Assembly (NCBI GenBank): GCA_003550325.1
Contig: QKWP01000114.1
Span: forward strand, 448,075-512,074
DNA length: 64,000 nucleotides
Direction: 5' to 3'
DNA from: Gigaspora rosea
Lineage: Eukaryota; Glomeromycota; Glomeromycetes; Diversisporales; Gigasporaceae
A model generated the notes under the pieces. The model was not told the DNA's origin, made no database searches, and saw nothing but the letters and a program-made list of their open reading frames with translations. The translations under genes were made by a program, and so were the position numbers. Of the stretch, positions 35,139 to 47,620 are shown one piece after another (position 1 is the first letter of the stretch; every line of letters begins with the position of its first letter).

Positions 35139-35849
35139 TTACTGTAACCGCATTTTATAAAATTGTTAATAACTCAAAATTTTACTAGGGTAACCCCTGT
35201 TGTGTTACTAACAAAAAATGCTCCTCTTACGATTTTGTAATAATTTTGACTTTAACCCTAACCCTAACCCTACCCAATCACAATTCTAGCCCTAACCCTA
35301 ACTCTAACTTTAATATTATACTAACCCTAACCGAACTATATTACATTTGGGCTTAGTTATGGACCCTGGCAACTGTAACCTATAGTTACAAATAGTTTAT
35401 TTTTGTTTATTATATAAAAATTGATAAAAATCGAAAATTCAAAGTACTTTTTTAAACAATAGCCTAATTAATCTTAAGCGATTTTTTTTTATCTGAAAGT
35501 TCTCATCATTCTCTTTCATGTAATAGAGCCCTTTTTATTAATTTTATAAGTAGATTGTAAAAAAATTTCTTGCAAATTTCAAAAAGTATTTCAAAAAATA
35601 TTATTAAGGAATCTTTTATAAGAAAGAAAATGGCGAGAACTTTTGAATAAAATAAAAGTAGCTCATGAATGACTAGTGCATTGCTAAGAAAATGTGAGCT
35701 AATCCTATATATTTTCCATATTTTCATATATAGAGAAAGTATAATCAAAAATAATCTTTGAATGCCATTAGAAAATCCAAAATTAGTGATTTACATTATG
35801 TACCCTGACTATATTTTGATTAAGCCGATTGAACACCCTAATACTACAT

Positions 35850-36740
35850 CTTTTATTAAAAATTTAAAATTAACTTTTTTTTTAAGATGAAATCATGCTT
35901 CAAAGACTTTTATTAAGTATATATTTGTATGTATTATGTAATACAATGTTATACTCTATTTTAGATACTACAGACATAGACATTCTTGACTACCTGTAAC
36001 CTAAAAACCTTTTAGAGCTTTCCATACCTATCTTCTGTACAATCTTAAAATTAACCTATTTATAAATTTTTTTAATTTTAAAAGCAAAAAATTCATTATT
36101 CATTTTATATAAAATCTAAAATGTTGACTCTACCCTTAAATAATAAAAAAATCTAGTTGAAATAGTTAAAAAAAGGCTAGATTAATGTTTAGATGTTGTT
36201 TGAACTTTTTTGTAATAGTCAATTTAAAAATATTGAATTTAATATATTTCTTTATTTTTTTTTGGCAATTATACCTATATTTTATTAGATGATATTAAAC
36301 TGCTTAGCAAATAACTATTTGAGAAAATAAAATTTCTATTCTATATTTAAAAATATTAACTAACCTGTTCACTACTAAGAGTGCCTATATTTGATTTGCA
36401 AAAGTAGACTTTATCTCCATATTACCCAAAATGCATAATCCAGTTAATATTTTACAATAGAAATCTATACCAAAGTGCATTATAATTGCCTTTTTTTTAA
36501 TTTTTTTTTTTAGCTTGCCAAGTAGAAGAATTCTATAATGAAAAAAAACAAAAGAATATAAAAAATAAAAAAATAATATAGTAAATACTCTTTACTACTT
36601 AAGCAAAAGCCAAAATTTAAACAAAAAATATGAAAAAAGATAAAAAAGTCAAAAAGAAAGAAAAATAATAGTACAATTGTTGTTTGTGCATAACTATAAA
36701 AATTATATAGTACTGCATAGAAACACATTCTATTGTAGCA
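35850..36740. other. No gene seen
   Basis: AT-rich DNA; a minus-strand Phe/Tyr-rich frame at 36,510-36,728 reflects A-rich sequence and is not called. Confidence 0.4.
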
Positions 36741-36747
36741 CTATATG

Positions 36748-36924
36748 TATAGTCCTTTTCCTTTATAATCATGCAGTTTATATTAAGAAAATTGGTGATT
36801 ATAAAAGAGTGTAATTATATAGAAGTCTTTTTTTATGAGTTATTAATAAATTGTCTTAAAATTTAATATGTTTGTATAGAAGATGTGATTATATAGGAGG
36901 TAATTGTAGAAAAGAATGACTATA
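36748..36924. mobile_element. Small degenerate MITE
   Basis: 'tatagtccttttcctttata' at the left and 'gtagaaaagaatgactata' at the right are imperfect inverted repeats; inner text ('gattataaaagagtgtaattatatag') resembles the pogo-like family of 6.4 and 60.4 kb. Old and diverged. Confidence 0.45.
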
Positions 36925-36989
36925 TATAAAAATAAGAAATATATCTAATAGAATGTTCTAAAAAGAAATTTCAACACATAGCCCTTAGG

Positions 36990-37095
36990 GTTCTGAAATT
37001 TAGTTTAGTTCAAGTTCAGGTTTAATAAAACCTGCTCTAAAAGTTCAAAACTGAACTAAACCTGAACTTAAATTTATTGAACATGAACCTCATTG
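36990..37095. repeat. Subterminal-type repeat related to 61.6-61.9 kb
   Basis: Short motifs 'agttcaagttcaggttta' and 'aactgaactaaacctgaac' in both orientations match the style and text of 61,660-61,850 ('aaacctgaactgacctgag', 'gaacctgaacttgac'). Probably one end of a hAT-like element; the other end was not found. Confidence 0.45.
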
Positions 37096-37096
37096 G

Positions 37097-37581
37097 GAAA
37101 TTTTTTAGATAGATACTAATAGATATATAACAATTAATCAGTTTATATCGATTAAAAAATAACGTTATATATCGATAAACTAGATATAACTCGATATATA
37201 TCTATAATCAATATATATCATAATTAAATATAAATCATTATATATCAGCTAATCGATTATTATCGTGTATATTTGAATCGATAAATAACAATTATAAGCT
37301 ATTAATCGTTATATAGCTGATAGCAGATAGTAGACTGTCTACTATCTGCTATTTGCTATATAATGATTAATAACTTATAATCATTATTTTTTATCGATTT
37401 AAATGTACTGATAATAATCGATTAGCTGATGTATAATGATTTATATTTAATTACAATATATATTGATTATAGATATATATTGAGTTTTATCTAGTTTATT
37501 GCAGTATTGATATATAATATTATTTTTTAATCAATATAGAACGATTGTTATATATCAATTAGTATCTATCTAAAAATTTCT
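37097..37581. mobile_element. AT-rich palindrome of about 485 bp
   Basis: 'gaaattttttagatagatac' at the left is matched by 'gtatctatctaaaaatttc' at the right, and the arms pair almost continuously to a centre near 37,340 ('gatagtagactgtctactatc'). There is no coding content. Confidence 0.8.
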
Positions 37582-38070
37582 CGATGCCTGCCTAACTTAG
37601 AGTTTTAATAAGAACTACGTATATTATAGTTTAACTAACGTAATTGCTATATAAATGACCTTCTGACCCTTATGAATTAGACCCAGATCTATAGTATAGA
37701 GTCAATTTTTGGTAAATGCAGGTATACAAATAGGACTATAACATCATATTACACAAATTTATATATTATATCAGATATGTATTAGTTTTTTTTTATTATT
37801 ATTAATCACCTTTTTATATATGTAGAATGTATTTTTTGGAGTGCTGATTTTTTACTTGCTATCGCTTGTAGATGTCCATCATAGAAGTTGTTGGTTGTAG
37901 ATGTCATAAATCATTAAGAATCTTAACGATTAATTAATAACTAGAAAAACGGCACCATTTTGTGGGCTAGAGCCATAATTCTTAGGTCTTAAGCTTTAGA
38001 ATTAAATTTAAATTGTATAATAAATTTATAACAAAGCAATCTTTAGTTCCTCTATTAATCTTTGTTGTAA

Positions 38071-38271
38071 ATGTGCATTTTGTATTATCGAAAAGAAGTA
38101 CAAACTCTTGATATACCAAAATTTATTACAGCTTATGTTAATGCTAAACCTTGTGACTTACGAGTTGTCACAAATGAAACTGCATATGAGAGCAAGTTCC
38201 TGATTTTCTTTCCAAGTATATTTGATAGGCCAAATTGGTACTATTATAATAAACTAGTTCGATATAGATAA
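38071..38271 (+). CDS. Doubtful small reading frame, 66 codons
   Basis: An ATG-started frame of mixed composition ('FITAYVNAKPCDLRVV', 'FDRPNWYYYNKLV'), less biased than neighbouring AT-rich frames. I do not recognise a domain, and no upstream exon is apparent. It may be chance, or a scrap of a decayed gene. Confidence 0.15.
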   Translation: MCILYYRKEVQTLDIPKFITAYVNAKPCDLRVVTNETAYESKFLIFFPSIFDRPNWYYYNKLVRYR

Positions 38272-38879
38272 TGTTAGACCCGTATAATTGTCCAGTTTAA
38301 TAACTAATATAATAGAAGGAAAGATTTTTGCAAGTAGGACAATAATTATTTTGAAATTTGCGACAGCATCTCGAAACTTTTTAAGAAGATTACGATCATC
38401 AGTAAGTTGACATGCGAATTTCTAAAATAATTTATTATCATAGTATAATTATTCCAATCAAAATTCAATTTAAAATCGTACTTTTTTTTAGCCACTTTCT
38501 TTATATGTTTGTATTGAATTATATACTCTTTTGCTTTAATATTAGTTAACTGACATTTGCAATGAGCCTGACTCACTTTTTACATAAGCTAACTGCTGTT
38601 CTTCAGTCGTTGAACTTTTTCGTTTTCTTTTCACTTCATTTTTTATGACACTTTTTAAGGTATAGGTTTTTTATCAAATATGCTTGCTTACGATTTGATG
38701 TTATATATAGCTTCTTATTTTTGCTAATAAACTCAAGCATATTTGCTTACGATATATTTATATTTTCCTATATTTTTTTATAAGTGATAAGCTATTATTT
38801 ATTAAATATGTTTGCTTACACATATGATATTTGTTATAAAATATTATTTTCAAACTAATAAACTGTTTTTTATAATTAT

Positions 38880-39720
38880 TAAAAGTCAGTTAATGTATCT
38901 ATTAAAAATCAGCCACCATATTTAAAACCAAGATTTCGATATCCAAACATTGAACCTAATTTAGGTTAAATTCTGGTAATTTTGAATCTAAAATTTGGAT
39001 CAAATGAAGCGGGAGCTGGGCATTTTCTAAAATTCAGTAGAGTATGGCTTCGATACGATGATATATTTATGATGATATTTATTATAATTGATATAGAGTG
39101 ATTCTTCTTTACCAACTGATAAACTTATTAAAAATCAGTTAATATATTTTATTGAAAGTCAGCAATATTTTAACCAAGATTTCGGTATCCAAACATTGCA
39201 CCTAATTTAGGGTTATTTTGAACTTAAAATTTGGATCAAGTGTATAGAGAGCCAGACATTTTCTGAAATTCAGTAGAGTAAGGCAATGAAATATTTATGA
39301 TATTTAATATGAAATAATTCACATTTTTCAAACGATCTATTAAAAGTTAGTTAATGTGTTCTATTAAAAGTCAGCAATATTTTAACCAAGATTTCAGTAT
39401 CCAAATGCAAACGTTGACCTAATATAAGTTCAATTCTGGTTATTTTGAACCTAAAATTTGAATCAAGTGAAGCGGGAGCCAGACATTTTCTAAAATTCAG
39501 TAGAGTAAAGCGATAAAAATATTTATAGTGTTTAATATAGAATAATTTACATTTACCAAACGATCTTATTAAAAGTCAGCTACCATATTTTAAACCGAGA
39601 TTTCGGTATCCAAACGTTGAGCCAAATTTAGGTTCAACTCTGGTTATTTTGAACCTAAAATTTGGGTCAAGTGAAGCGGGAGTCGGACATTCTTAAAATT
39701 CAATAGAGTAAGGCTTGAAG
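38880..39720. repeat. Four-copy tandem repeat, unit about 210-245 bp
   Basis: Units are marked by 'aagatttcggtatccaaac' at about 38,930, 39,177, 39,389 and 39,598, each followed by 'ttttgaacctaaaatttgg', 'caagtgaagcgggagc' and 'attcagtagagtaagg'. Copies differ by substitutions and small length changes. Confidence 0.85.
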
Positions 39721-39739
39721 GTTTCATCTCACTCTCCTC

Positions 39740-40920
39740 AGCTCCAGCCAAAAATTTACATAAAATTTTATATAAAAAATTTAAAAAAACATTAACAGTT
39801 AAATTTTATTATTTAATTAAATTTAATGTTTTTTTAATTATTAATGTCCTTAAACAACGCTCTTAAATCTGTGATATGTTGCTTTTGCCAAATTTGTTAA
39901 CATTTGCCTTTTGCATGTTTGTTTATTTGCATACATTCTATTTTAAGCGAAAAATGACCAAAAAAGTTAATCTCGAAATTCAAAGTGTTTTATATAGTCT
40001 ACTCTCTTTTTCTTGCTCTTGCCCTTGCCCTTGCTCTTGCTTTTGCTCTTTGTCTCTATCAAGCGAAAAAAAAAGTTTGAAGCAGAATTAAAAATGCTAA
40101 ATGTGTTAGTGAAAAGTAAGAAAATTTTTGTTCCCATGCAAACTTAAATTATAGTTTTCTAGATTTTCCCTTTTTTTGAAATTTTTGCTTGGATTTTTTG
40201 CTGCCTAGATTAATTGATAATCTACTAACTTTTCTTTGCGCCCAAGAAGTGAAATATATTACGTTGTTGTTTCGTAATTCATATCGATTATTACTGCTTT
40301 AATTAATTAATAATACTTTTTTTTATATTGATCTCATCTTTACTGTTTACACTACATATTAGGCTTTATTATTACGTACATCTTAAAACATAAAATATTA
40401 TGTAATGATAAATAATTAAAATTTTTTCTATGATTATAAAAGATTCATTCCTTAATTATTTTGCTTTGTAAGATAAGCAATAAACTATTATTGTTTGATT
40501 GTATGACTCTGAGATGTTATTGATAAAAAAAATAAAAATATCAGGAACATAGCACAAGTACGAAGTGTATGATTTACAGGTAACTATCTGTATGCGAAAT
40601 CTTGAATCTTATTGGATGGCGTATTCAAAAAATTGATCATTAGATGCGCATTAGCATTATGCGTATAACACGTATACCAGGTTTGTTTAATAAAAAAAAT
40701 GCCATATGAAAGCGTTTTTTGTATAATTCATTTTGATAAACTTGTGGCTGTGCGCATCTTCTAAATTCTGCCACAAGCATCTATACCTGTTATGCCTTGC
40801 TATTTATGATAATCAATTCGAGGATAAAAAAAATATAGTATGATTTTTAGAATCAGAATAGTCTAGTGATTTGGTTGGGGCTTCTTAATGGTATATGATT
40901 TTAGCAAATTTGGGTTTTTA
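39740..40920. other. No confident gene
   Basis: At 39,755-39,850 lies an inverted fragment of the palindromic family found at 45.8-54.7 kb. A 71-codon frame at 39,876-40,091 with a CPCSCFCS stretch comes from a 'ctcttgccctt' microsatellite and is not convincing. The rest is AT-rich without signals. Confidence 0.4.
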
Positions 40921-40926
40921 TAAATA

Positions 40927-41548
40927 CAGTCAGACCTCCCTAAGTGCACGTTGTCAGGACTGGCACTAAGGCATGCATTTAGGGGTGTTGCAATTAGGGA
41001 ATAGCCAATAATATCGTGGTAAAAATTTTGATCATGTGTGCGTATAGCCGCTTATTATATACATGCATATATATACGCAAGTTTTAATATTATTTTACAA
41101 TAAAAATTTGGACGTATTGAATTTTTATATTCAAAGCCATCTGAAATTGTCTTATTTCTATACAAATGCTTGAGATCAAGCATTCTACAAAATTTTATTA
41201 GAAATAATTCTTGCAATTCCAACATTTAGTACAGATATTATTATGGCAACGAAGTATAAATAGGGCGACAAAAGCAATGATATGTAATACTATTACAATG
41301 ATACAATTAATATTGCTATAGTATATAATGATTATACTTTTTTTACATTTAAAATCGATAATTTTGATTGGTTATCGATCACATAAGTGCATTTACGGAG
41401 GAACTATATATATAATGGGCCAAAAAAATAGCATGCACGTGCATTTACTTATAAGTCCCATGGTGGGCCCACGCTTCTATTATGCATTTAAGGAGGGGTA
41501 GAATTTAGGGGGTAGTATTTGGGGGTAGCATTTAGGAGGGTCTGACTG
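40927..41548. mobile_element. pogo-like MITE, CAGTCAGACCTCCCTAA ends
   Basis: Left end CAGTCAGACCTCCCTAAGTGC and right end 'gcatttaggagggtctgactg' are inverted; TA flanks both sides. Further inverted matches ('ggcatgcatttagg' / 'atgcatttaaggagg') lie inside. The 'aaatgca-c-ctcc' text links it to the MITE at 62.2-62.5 kb. No frame is present. Confidence 0.85.
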
Positions 41549-41549
41549 T

Positions 41550-42050
41550 ATTAGTAAATACGATATATTGAAGTAAAGCTAGGGGTATAAATGGTATGCG
41601 GATGTTAAGTGATGAAGTTTATACTTAAGGTTTTTTGTTCAGAAGGGTTGAAGTTATCTTTTGTTTTGCTATCACTCGCCTTGGGAAAGGCTTTCTTTAT
41701 CTTTCACCCACCTCCATTTAAGTGACTCTGCATGTATTAGTAACGTCAGTCTGGTTGGGTGATATATTGGATAGTTTAGGATACACGGCTACAGTGGTAG
41801 GAAAAAGTTTTTTGCAGTCAGTTTTGGGCTCCACAGTTGCATGGGCAATGCAAGGACCCTTATTAGCAGATAGTTAGACTCTGTGGCGCTATAAGACCTG
41901 AAATAGATACTGCAAGATAACGCCTGATCTCTTTTTAAACAAATATTAGCTATTGTTCTTATGTTTTGGCTTTCATGTAATTGGCGGGGTATGATTTAGG
42001 CCTTGGGGTTTAGTAAATTTGAAGAGAGGTCAGTGGTTTATGCGTTTGAC
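41550..42050. other. GC-richer unique-looking stretch, no gene recognised
   Basis: Between 41,630 and 42,020 base composition is more balanced than in the flanks ('ctcgccttgggaaaggc', 'gtggcgctataagacctg'), but all frames are short. It could be a non-coding RNA or a fragment of a retroposon; nothing identifies it. Confidence 0.3.
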
Positions 42051-42069
42051 AGTTGCGAAAATTAGTCCA

Positions 42070-43781
42070 AGTATCGAAGTGAAATTTTTTACAGTAAATC
42101 ACCATAATGATCGGTAAGTTATATAAAAAATATTTTACAGTAAATTGTGATAGAAACTACAACAATTAATTCCAATACGAATTAACTCAAAACCATACTG
42201 CGTGTACAATAGCTAACAAGTTTTGTGACAAAATTTTTACAGTAATTTATGCCCAAAATTTAAAACAGTTAATTCCAATATCAACTAATTTAACTACATA
42301 CCGCAATAGCAAGTTTTTCTTTTATTTTGCCTTTCATTTTTGGTAGGATGTATAATTATGAAAAAATATACTAGCATTTTCTCTTCTGCTATCGAGAAAC
42401 CTATGCAGCATTTTTTACAACTTTAACTTTTTTTTTGCGTTTATTCTATTATGTGTTTAACAACTAGGCAACTAGACAGTTGTTCTGACAATCCAACCTT
42501 TGACCATGTAGTCCTGGCAGGTCATACTATCCAGTACTTTTGCTTTAATAACTAACAATACTTATTACTTTCATCATTGATCAGGCTACTAATAACCAAA
42601 ATTACCTTATAATCATGGATAATAGATGATTCGAGACAAAAGCTGCCTTGATCCATATGCATCAAGACAGTAATTCATGATAGACCACAATAGTCAGTAA
42701 GTTTTTCAACAAAATTTTTTACAGCAAGTATGATTGTAATTTCACTAGTCCAATCTTTAATTGCTAATATTCACCACAACTGTCAGTAAATTTGTGAAAA
42801 ATTTTTTACAGGAAATTATAGCATTGTAGAATTCACAACTGTAATTCTAATGCAAATTGTATTATAGATTACGACTATGTTTCCAACACAAACTAACTCA
42901 ACTTTAACGCATTTTATATATCACTATTGTAGTTTGTAATTTTTTGTAATAAAGTTTTGCACTAAAGGCTTTAGCTATTTTTATCACATTATATATATTT
43001 CATTAATTTCAATACATACAGTATGCCACCATATGGGGTGTGGACAATAGAAACAGCCCTTTTTTACATTTTTTTGAAAAATGAGTTTTTATTAGATTTA
43101 TATAAATTTTGACATGATTAACATTTTTCAATTATAAATGAAAGTTGGTTTGCGTAATAAAAAATCAAGATAATGTAAAAGAAAAATTACACGAGGCTTC
43201 GCAGAGCCAACACATCATGAGATTATCCGATAGTCACCTGCTACCTTTAACCAATTAAAATCGTGAAATTTGATTAATCCTGGATCAGTCCGAAAATCAA
43301 AACAAATGATTAAATTCAATTATCTCAAAATAAGATATATGTAAAAAAGGGCTGTTTCTATTGTCCGCATCCCATATTAGTAATGCCAACTAATTTAACC
43401 ACATGCTGAGTCGCTATGATAGCTTATAAGTTTTGTAATAGAATTTTTACAGTAAATCAAATAGAAATTATAACAATTCAATACAATCTAACTTATACTG
43501 TAAAGTGAATATAAGAATTAAAAAAAAATAATAAAGAATCTGATCTTAAAATTCATTTAAGAATACACAAACTTTATTACTTCTGATGAATAAGCTTAAG
43601 TAAAATAATTCTTTAGCAAATATAAGAAAAAATTTTAACAACTAAAAAAAAAAACTTAATACTAATTTTGCTATAGAACTACCTATACTAAATTCTACTT
43701 TAATATTTTGATATACCAAATTAATTTTATTTCATATAGCTCACTGCTGACGTGTTTCTTGTAATACAAAACCAACTTAAC
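42070..43781. repeat. Array of 'ttttacagtaaat' repeats, part 1
   Basis: Degenerate units of about 110-150 bases share 'aagttttgtgacaaaatttttacagtaaat' (in parts), 'ttccaatacgaacta' and 'aactcaaaccatac'. They occur near 42,085-42,330, 42,690-42,970 and 43,385-43,500, followed by an unrelated 280-base segment that is duplicated at 45.49-45.82 kb. The array is interrupted by the MITE at 43,034-43,374 and resumes after the hAT-type element at 43,782-45,390. Confidence 0.7.
43034..43374. mobile_element. TA-flanked MITE, TGGGGTGTGGACAATAG ends
   Basis: Left 'tggggtgtggacaatagaaa' and right 'ttctattgtccgcatccca' are inverted with two differences, continuing through 'cagcccttttttacat' / 'atgtaaaaaagggctg'. 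TA occurs at 43,032-43,033 and 43,375-43,376. No frame is present. Confidence 0.8.
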
Positions 43782-45390
43782 TAGGGTTGCTGGTGCGCAT
43801 ATAAATTTAATGGTGCACTACTAGTGTACTATTAGATTTTTTGGTGCATAGATGCACCTAGTGGTGCACCATATTAAAAAAATATTTTACAAACTATTAA
43901 TTCAATATTCCAACAATTTTTTTTTAAATTGCATCAATTTTAAACCTAAACTTAATTCTAACGACAATGGCTAGAATTAATTTGTCAGTGAATTAGCTGT
44001 TGATAAAATAACTCTTATGAAATAGACTTGTCCGCAAATTAATTAGCTGTAAAATAACCAGCCTGAAATTAATTCTCTGCAAATTAAGTTTTCTGTAAAG
44101 TAATTATTGGTGAGTTTATCATTACCAAGTGAAACTGATACCATTAAATAAATATTAAATAAAAAAAAACTCAATAAAATCGAATTAATATATCTAATAA
44201 AATTGCAATAAATGCAATTTGAATCTTAAGATGATCTGTTAATAATGATATAAAAAGTAGTTTATGCATTCTTTTCCACATTATTTCTGAATTTATGTCG
44301 ATTATATTTTAATAGTTTTTGCATTTCCCGCGTAGAAATATCCGCATTTGTTTTCGGCAATGGCAGGAATCTTTTTCAGGTTTTTTATGACCACTATGCT
44401 CAGCATGGTAGTTAGGACAGATTATTTCGTAAAATTTTCAACAACAAACTTACATCTCCAAGTTATCCCATCATGATTAGGCATGTGCAGCTCGACTGAT
44501 ATACTAATACAAAGAACCTTAAAGGTATTAGCTTAAAATTTTTCATTACGGAAATTTTTATGATGAATTCATGCTATATCCTTGCGAATCAATAAAGTGT
44601 TAAAGAAAATATGTAGTACAAAGTGATAAAGATCGATTCGAATATAATGAATAAAGATAAAATGAAGCATGTAACAATAAAGAATTATCTCAAAAATATC
44701 AATAAAAAGATCAATGCAAATATCAATGTGATTATTAATAATAATTATTAATGTCATTGATAAAATGTGTAATTTTTATTGTCGTTATTAATAAATTATT
44801 TATTATTAATTATTATCAGTACTGTAATAATTAAATTATTCATGCATAGAACATCTTCGTAATAAATGATCCAATCAATGATTTAATCAAATTATTGATT
44901 ACATCAATTGATTTGCGGATAACACGATCATTAACCCAAGTTTTGGATTTCCTGGCTTGAACGCAAGAAAGATTTTTTTATTATCAAAAAAAAAAGAAAA
45001 AAAAAATAGGCAAGTAAATATGTTACTTAATGGATGAAATAGGTTCTTATTTTTTCTTTTTTAGACAATATTTTCTTAAACGATCGAATTTTCATATAAA
45101 ATATTATAAATACAACCTGAATACGATAAAAATTTGGGGGCATGCTTAGATGGATCTGATAATTTGCACGCACAATTTATATAGTGCATTTCAGATACTT
45201 CCGTTTTAGTCTAAAAGGAAATGTGACAAATCACGAGTAAGATCGCAACTAATAAAGATTGCTAACATCCAATCATAATAAATATTGGAAATGATCTGCT
45301 GTATGCCGAAAAAGATTGGAAGGAGTTAAATCTTATTGGCTCGCCACCCTGCACTATGCCTATGTTTGGCGTGCCAGGTGCACTACCCTA
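43782..45390. mobile_element. hAT-type element, TAGGGTTGCTGGTGC ends
   Basis: Left end TAGGGTTGCTGGTGCGC, right end 'gccaggtgcactaccctA', with a perfect 8-bp duplication AACTTAAC (43,774-43,781 and 45,391-45,398). 'ggtgcac' motifs cluster near both ends. Internally it carries a block of 'gtaaaataacc / gtcagtgaatt' repeats (43,960-44,130) like the element inside the first LINE, and the dispersed repeat at 44,305-44,790. No transposase frame remains. Confidence 0.88.
44305..44790 (-). repeat. Dispersed repeat, copy 2 (relative at 27.2-27.7 kb)
   Basis: Read on the minus strand this matches 27,170-27,745 in order: 'ttttatcaatgacattaataattatt', 'gataattctttattgtta', 'gctaatacctttaagg', 'ctgcacatgcct', 'aaaaacaaatgcgg'. 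A minus-strand frame at 44,569-44,757 is AT-driven and not kept in copy 1. The copy lies inside the hAT-type element. Confidence 0.7.
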
Positions 45391-45830
45391 AACTTAACAC
45401 ATATTGTGTCATCGTGATAATTCATAAGATTTAAAATCGAATTTTTTACAGTAAATCAAATAGAATTATACAATTTTAATAAAATAAAATTATTGCTGGT
45501 AATGTGATGAAATTGTAAGAATTAAAAAAATAAAAAATCTTTAAATAGAAAATTTTAAAATTCATCTAAAAATGTCTGAACATTGTTAGTTTTAATAAAT
45601 AAGCTTTAGTAAAATAATTCTTTAGCAAAATACGAGAAAATTTTTAATTTACAAGAATACATCCACCTTATTAAGTAGTTACAAAAAAAAAACTTACACT
45701 AATTCGCTATAGAACTACTTACACTAAATTTTATTCTAATATGTTGCTATACAAAAATATTTCGCATAGCTCACTGCATTTTCCCGACGCATTTCTTGTT
45801 TTGTATATAAAATTTTATGTAAATTTTTTT
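45391..45830. repeat. Array of 'ttttacagtaaat' repeats, part 2
   Basis: From 'atcgtgataattcataag' through 'cagtaaatcaaatagaa', 'ttctttagcaaaatacgag', 'cgctatagaactac' and 'catagctcactgc', this segment repeats 43,420-43,775 in direct orientation with about one difference in seven to ten bases. The two copies lie on either side of the hAT-type element. Confidence 0.8.
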
Positions 45831-45849
45831 TAATTAATCATTAAAAATC

Positions 45850-47276
45850 TTAACAATCTATTTTAGAACATTAATATGCAGGGATAGTAAATGACCTGAA
45901 ATGACCTCGTAACTTAAATGATATCAGTGCATGATCGTGACGTCAGTGCACTAAAATTATGATCGTTAAGAATCTTAATGATTGTGCATGTCAGTACATG
46001 ATTATGCCATTAGTGCACTAAAATTACGATCGTTAAGAATCTTACCAATTGTGCATATTAGTGCATGATTGTGATATCAGTGCACTAAAATTACGATCAT
46101 TAAGAATTTCAATGATTGTGCATATTAGTGCATGATCATGACATTAGTGCACTAAAATTACAATTGTTAAGAATCTTAATGATTGTGCATGTCAGTGCAT
46201 GAAAATTATGATCGTTAAGAATCTTAACGATTGTGCATGTTAGTAGTGTTATAAATCAGGCAAAAATTCATAATCGATTAATAGTTGATTATGTTTAACT
46301 AATCAACTAATTGATTAATTGATTAATTGATTAATCAATTAATCAATTAATTAGTTAATTGATTGATTGATTAGTTGATTAATCGACTAATCGATTAGCT
46401 AAATATCTGATATGTACTGTATTGTACGTACGATTTCTACATATATTTATAGCAGAATATATTGGTATATAGACAACTAATCAATTAATCAACTAATCGA
46501 ACAATTGATTAATTAGTTAATCAATTAATCGATTAATCGATTAGTTGGTTAATTGATTAAAATGGGTTTGCAATAGTCAATCAATTAGTTGCCAACTCGA
46601 CCAACTAATCGATTTAATTCATATCACTACATGTTAGTGCAGTCAGTGCATGGAAATTATGATCGTTAAGAATCTTAACGATTAATTAATAAAAATTTAT
46701 ATAAAATTTTTATAAAATAATTAAAAAAATATTAAATTTAATTAAATTATGATTGTGCATGATCGTTAAGAATCTTAACAATTGTGCATAAAAATTATGA
46801 TTGTCAAGAATCTTAACGATTGTGCATATTAGTGCACAGAAATATTGATCACCAAGAATCTTAACAATTAATTAATAAAAATTTACTTAAAATTTTATAT
46901 AAAAAATTAAAAAAACATTAAATTTAATTAAATTATAGTAAACTATAATTTAATTAAATATAATATTTTTTCTAATTTTTTTATATAAAATTTTAAGTAA
47001 ATTTTTATTAATTAATCATTAAGATTCTTAATGATCTATTTTAAATTGTTAATAATTTAAAATAGATCATTAAGATTCTTAACGATCTAAAATAGATCGT
47101 TAAGAATCTCAATGATTAATTAATAAAAATTTACTTAAAATTTTATATAAAAAGATTAAAAAAATATTACATTTAATTAAATTATAGTTAAACTATAATT
47201 TAATTAAATTTAATAATTTTTTTTAAATTTTTTATATAGAATTTTTATTATTAATCGTTAAGATTCTTAACGATCT
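45850..47276. repeat. Palindromic TTAAGAATCTTAA repeat family, block 1
   Basis: The perfect palindrome 'atcgttaagaatcttaacgat' and close variants recur every 60-70 bases, first with spacer 'tgtgcatgtcagtgcatgaaaatta' (45,900-46,240, 46,630-46,860), then with the spacer 'taattaataaaaatttac ... aaacattaaatttaattaaattatag', itself a large inverted repeat (46,680-47,276). A hAT-type MITE at 46,244-46,629 interrupts it. No coding content. Confidence 0.8.
46244..46629. mobile_element. hAT-type MITE filled with TTGATTAA repeats
   Basis: Left end 'tagtgttataaatc', right end 'gatttaattcatatcacta', flanked by a perfect 8-bp duplication CATGTTAG (46,236-46,243; 46,630-46,637). The interior is a dense array of 'ttgattaattgattaatcg' in both orientations. 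Confidence 0.82.
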
Positions 47277-47620
47277 ATTTTAGATAGGGTTGCAACCCAA
47301 ATCCCTTTTGTGTACTACATAGTTTGGGTTTGGAATTCGGGATTTCTACTTAATTAGGGTCATGACTAAAACCCAAACATAAGTCCCATTTTGTTCGATA
47401 GTGTCAAACTTTAAAATAGCAAGTTTCACAAATTAAAAGTATTTGCGCGTGGCATATGAGGCTATGTTGTATCACTAAGACCATAAACATCTCTTGAATA
47501 TTAACTTGACTTTAAAACCCTTATATAATTATACCACATTCTGAACAAGTTTATAATCCCAAGTTGTAACATTCCATTGGAATAGATTTTCCCACGTCCA
47601 TTAATAATTTTAATTCAATC

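Larger units (their letters stand above)
33727..35848. mobile_element. Foldback element, family B, split by nested elements
   Basis: The left arm (33,727-34,150) and right arm (about 35,395-35,848) match the two arms of the intact copy at 4,323-5,190, including the terminal 'ttagggtgttcaatcgac' and the inner 'agggctctattacatgaaag'. The 1.2 kb in between is foreign to that copy and contains the Harbinger-like and family C elements plus some unassigned sequence. Confidence 0.8.

Noticed and set aside
35251-35335. Telomere-like CCCTAA repeats
   Set aside because: Only a handful of imperfect units, and similar TTAGGG-like text occurs at the centres of other repeats (3.35, 24.99 and 48.9 kb). This fits repeat-internal sequence rather than a telomere or fusion.
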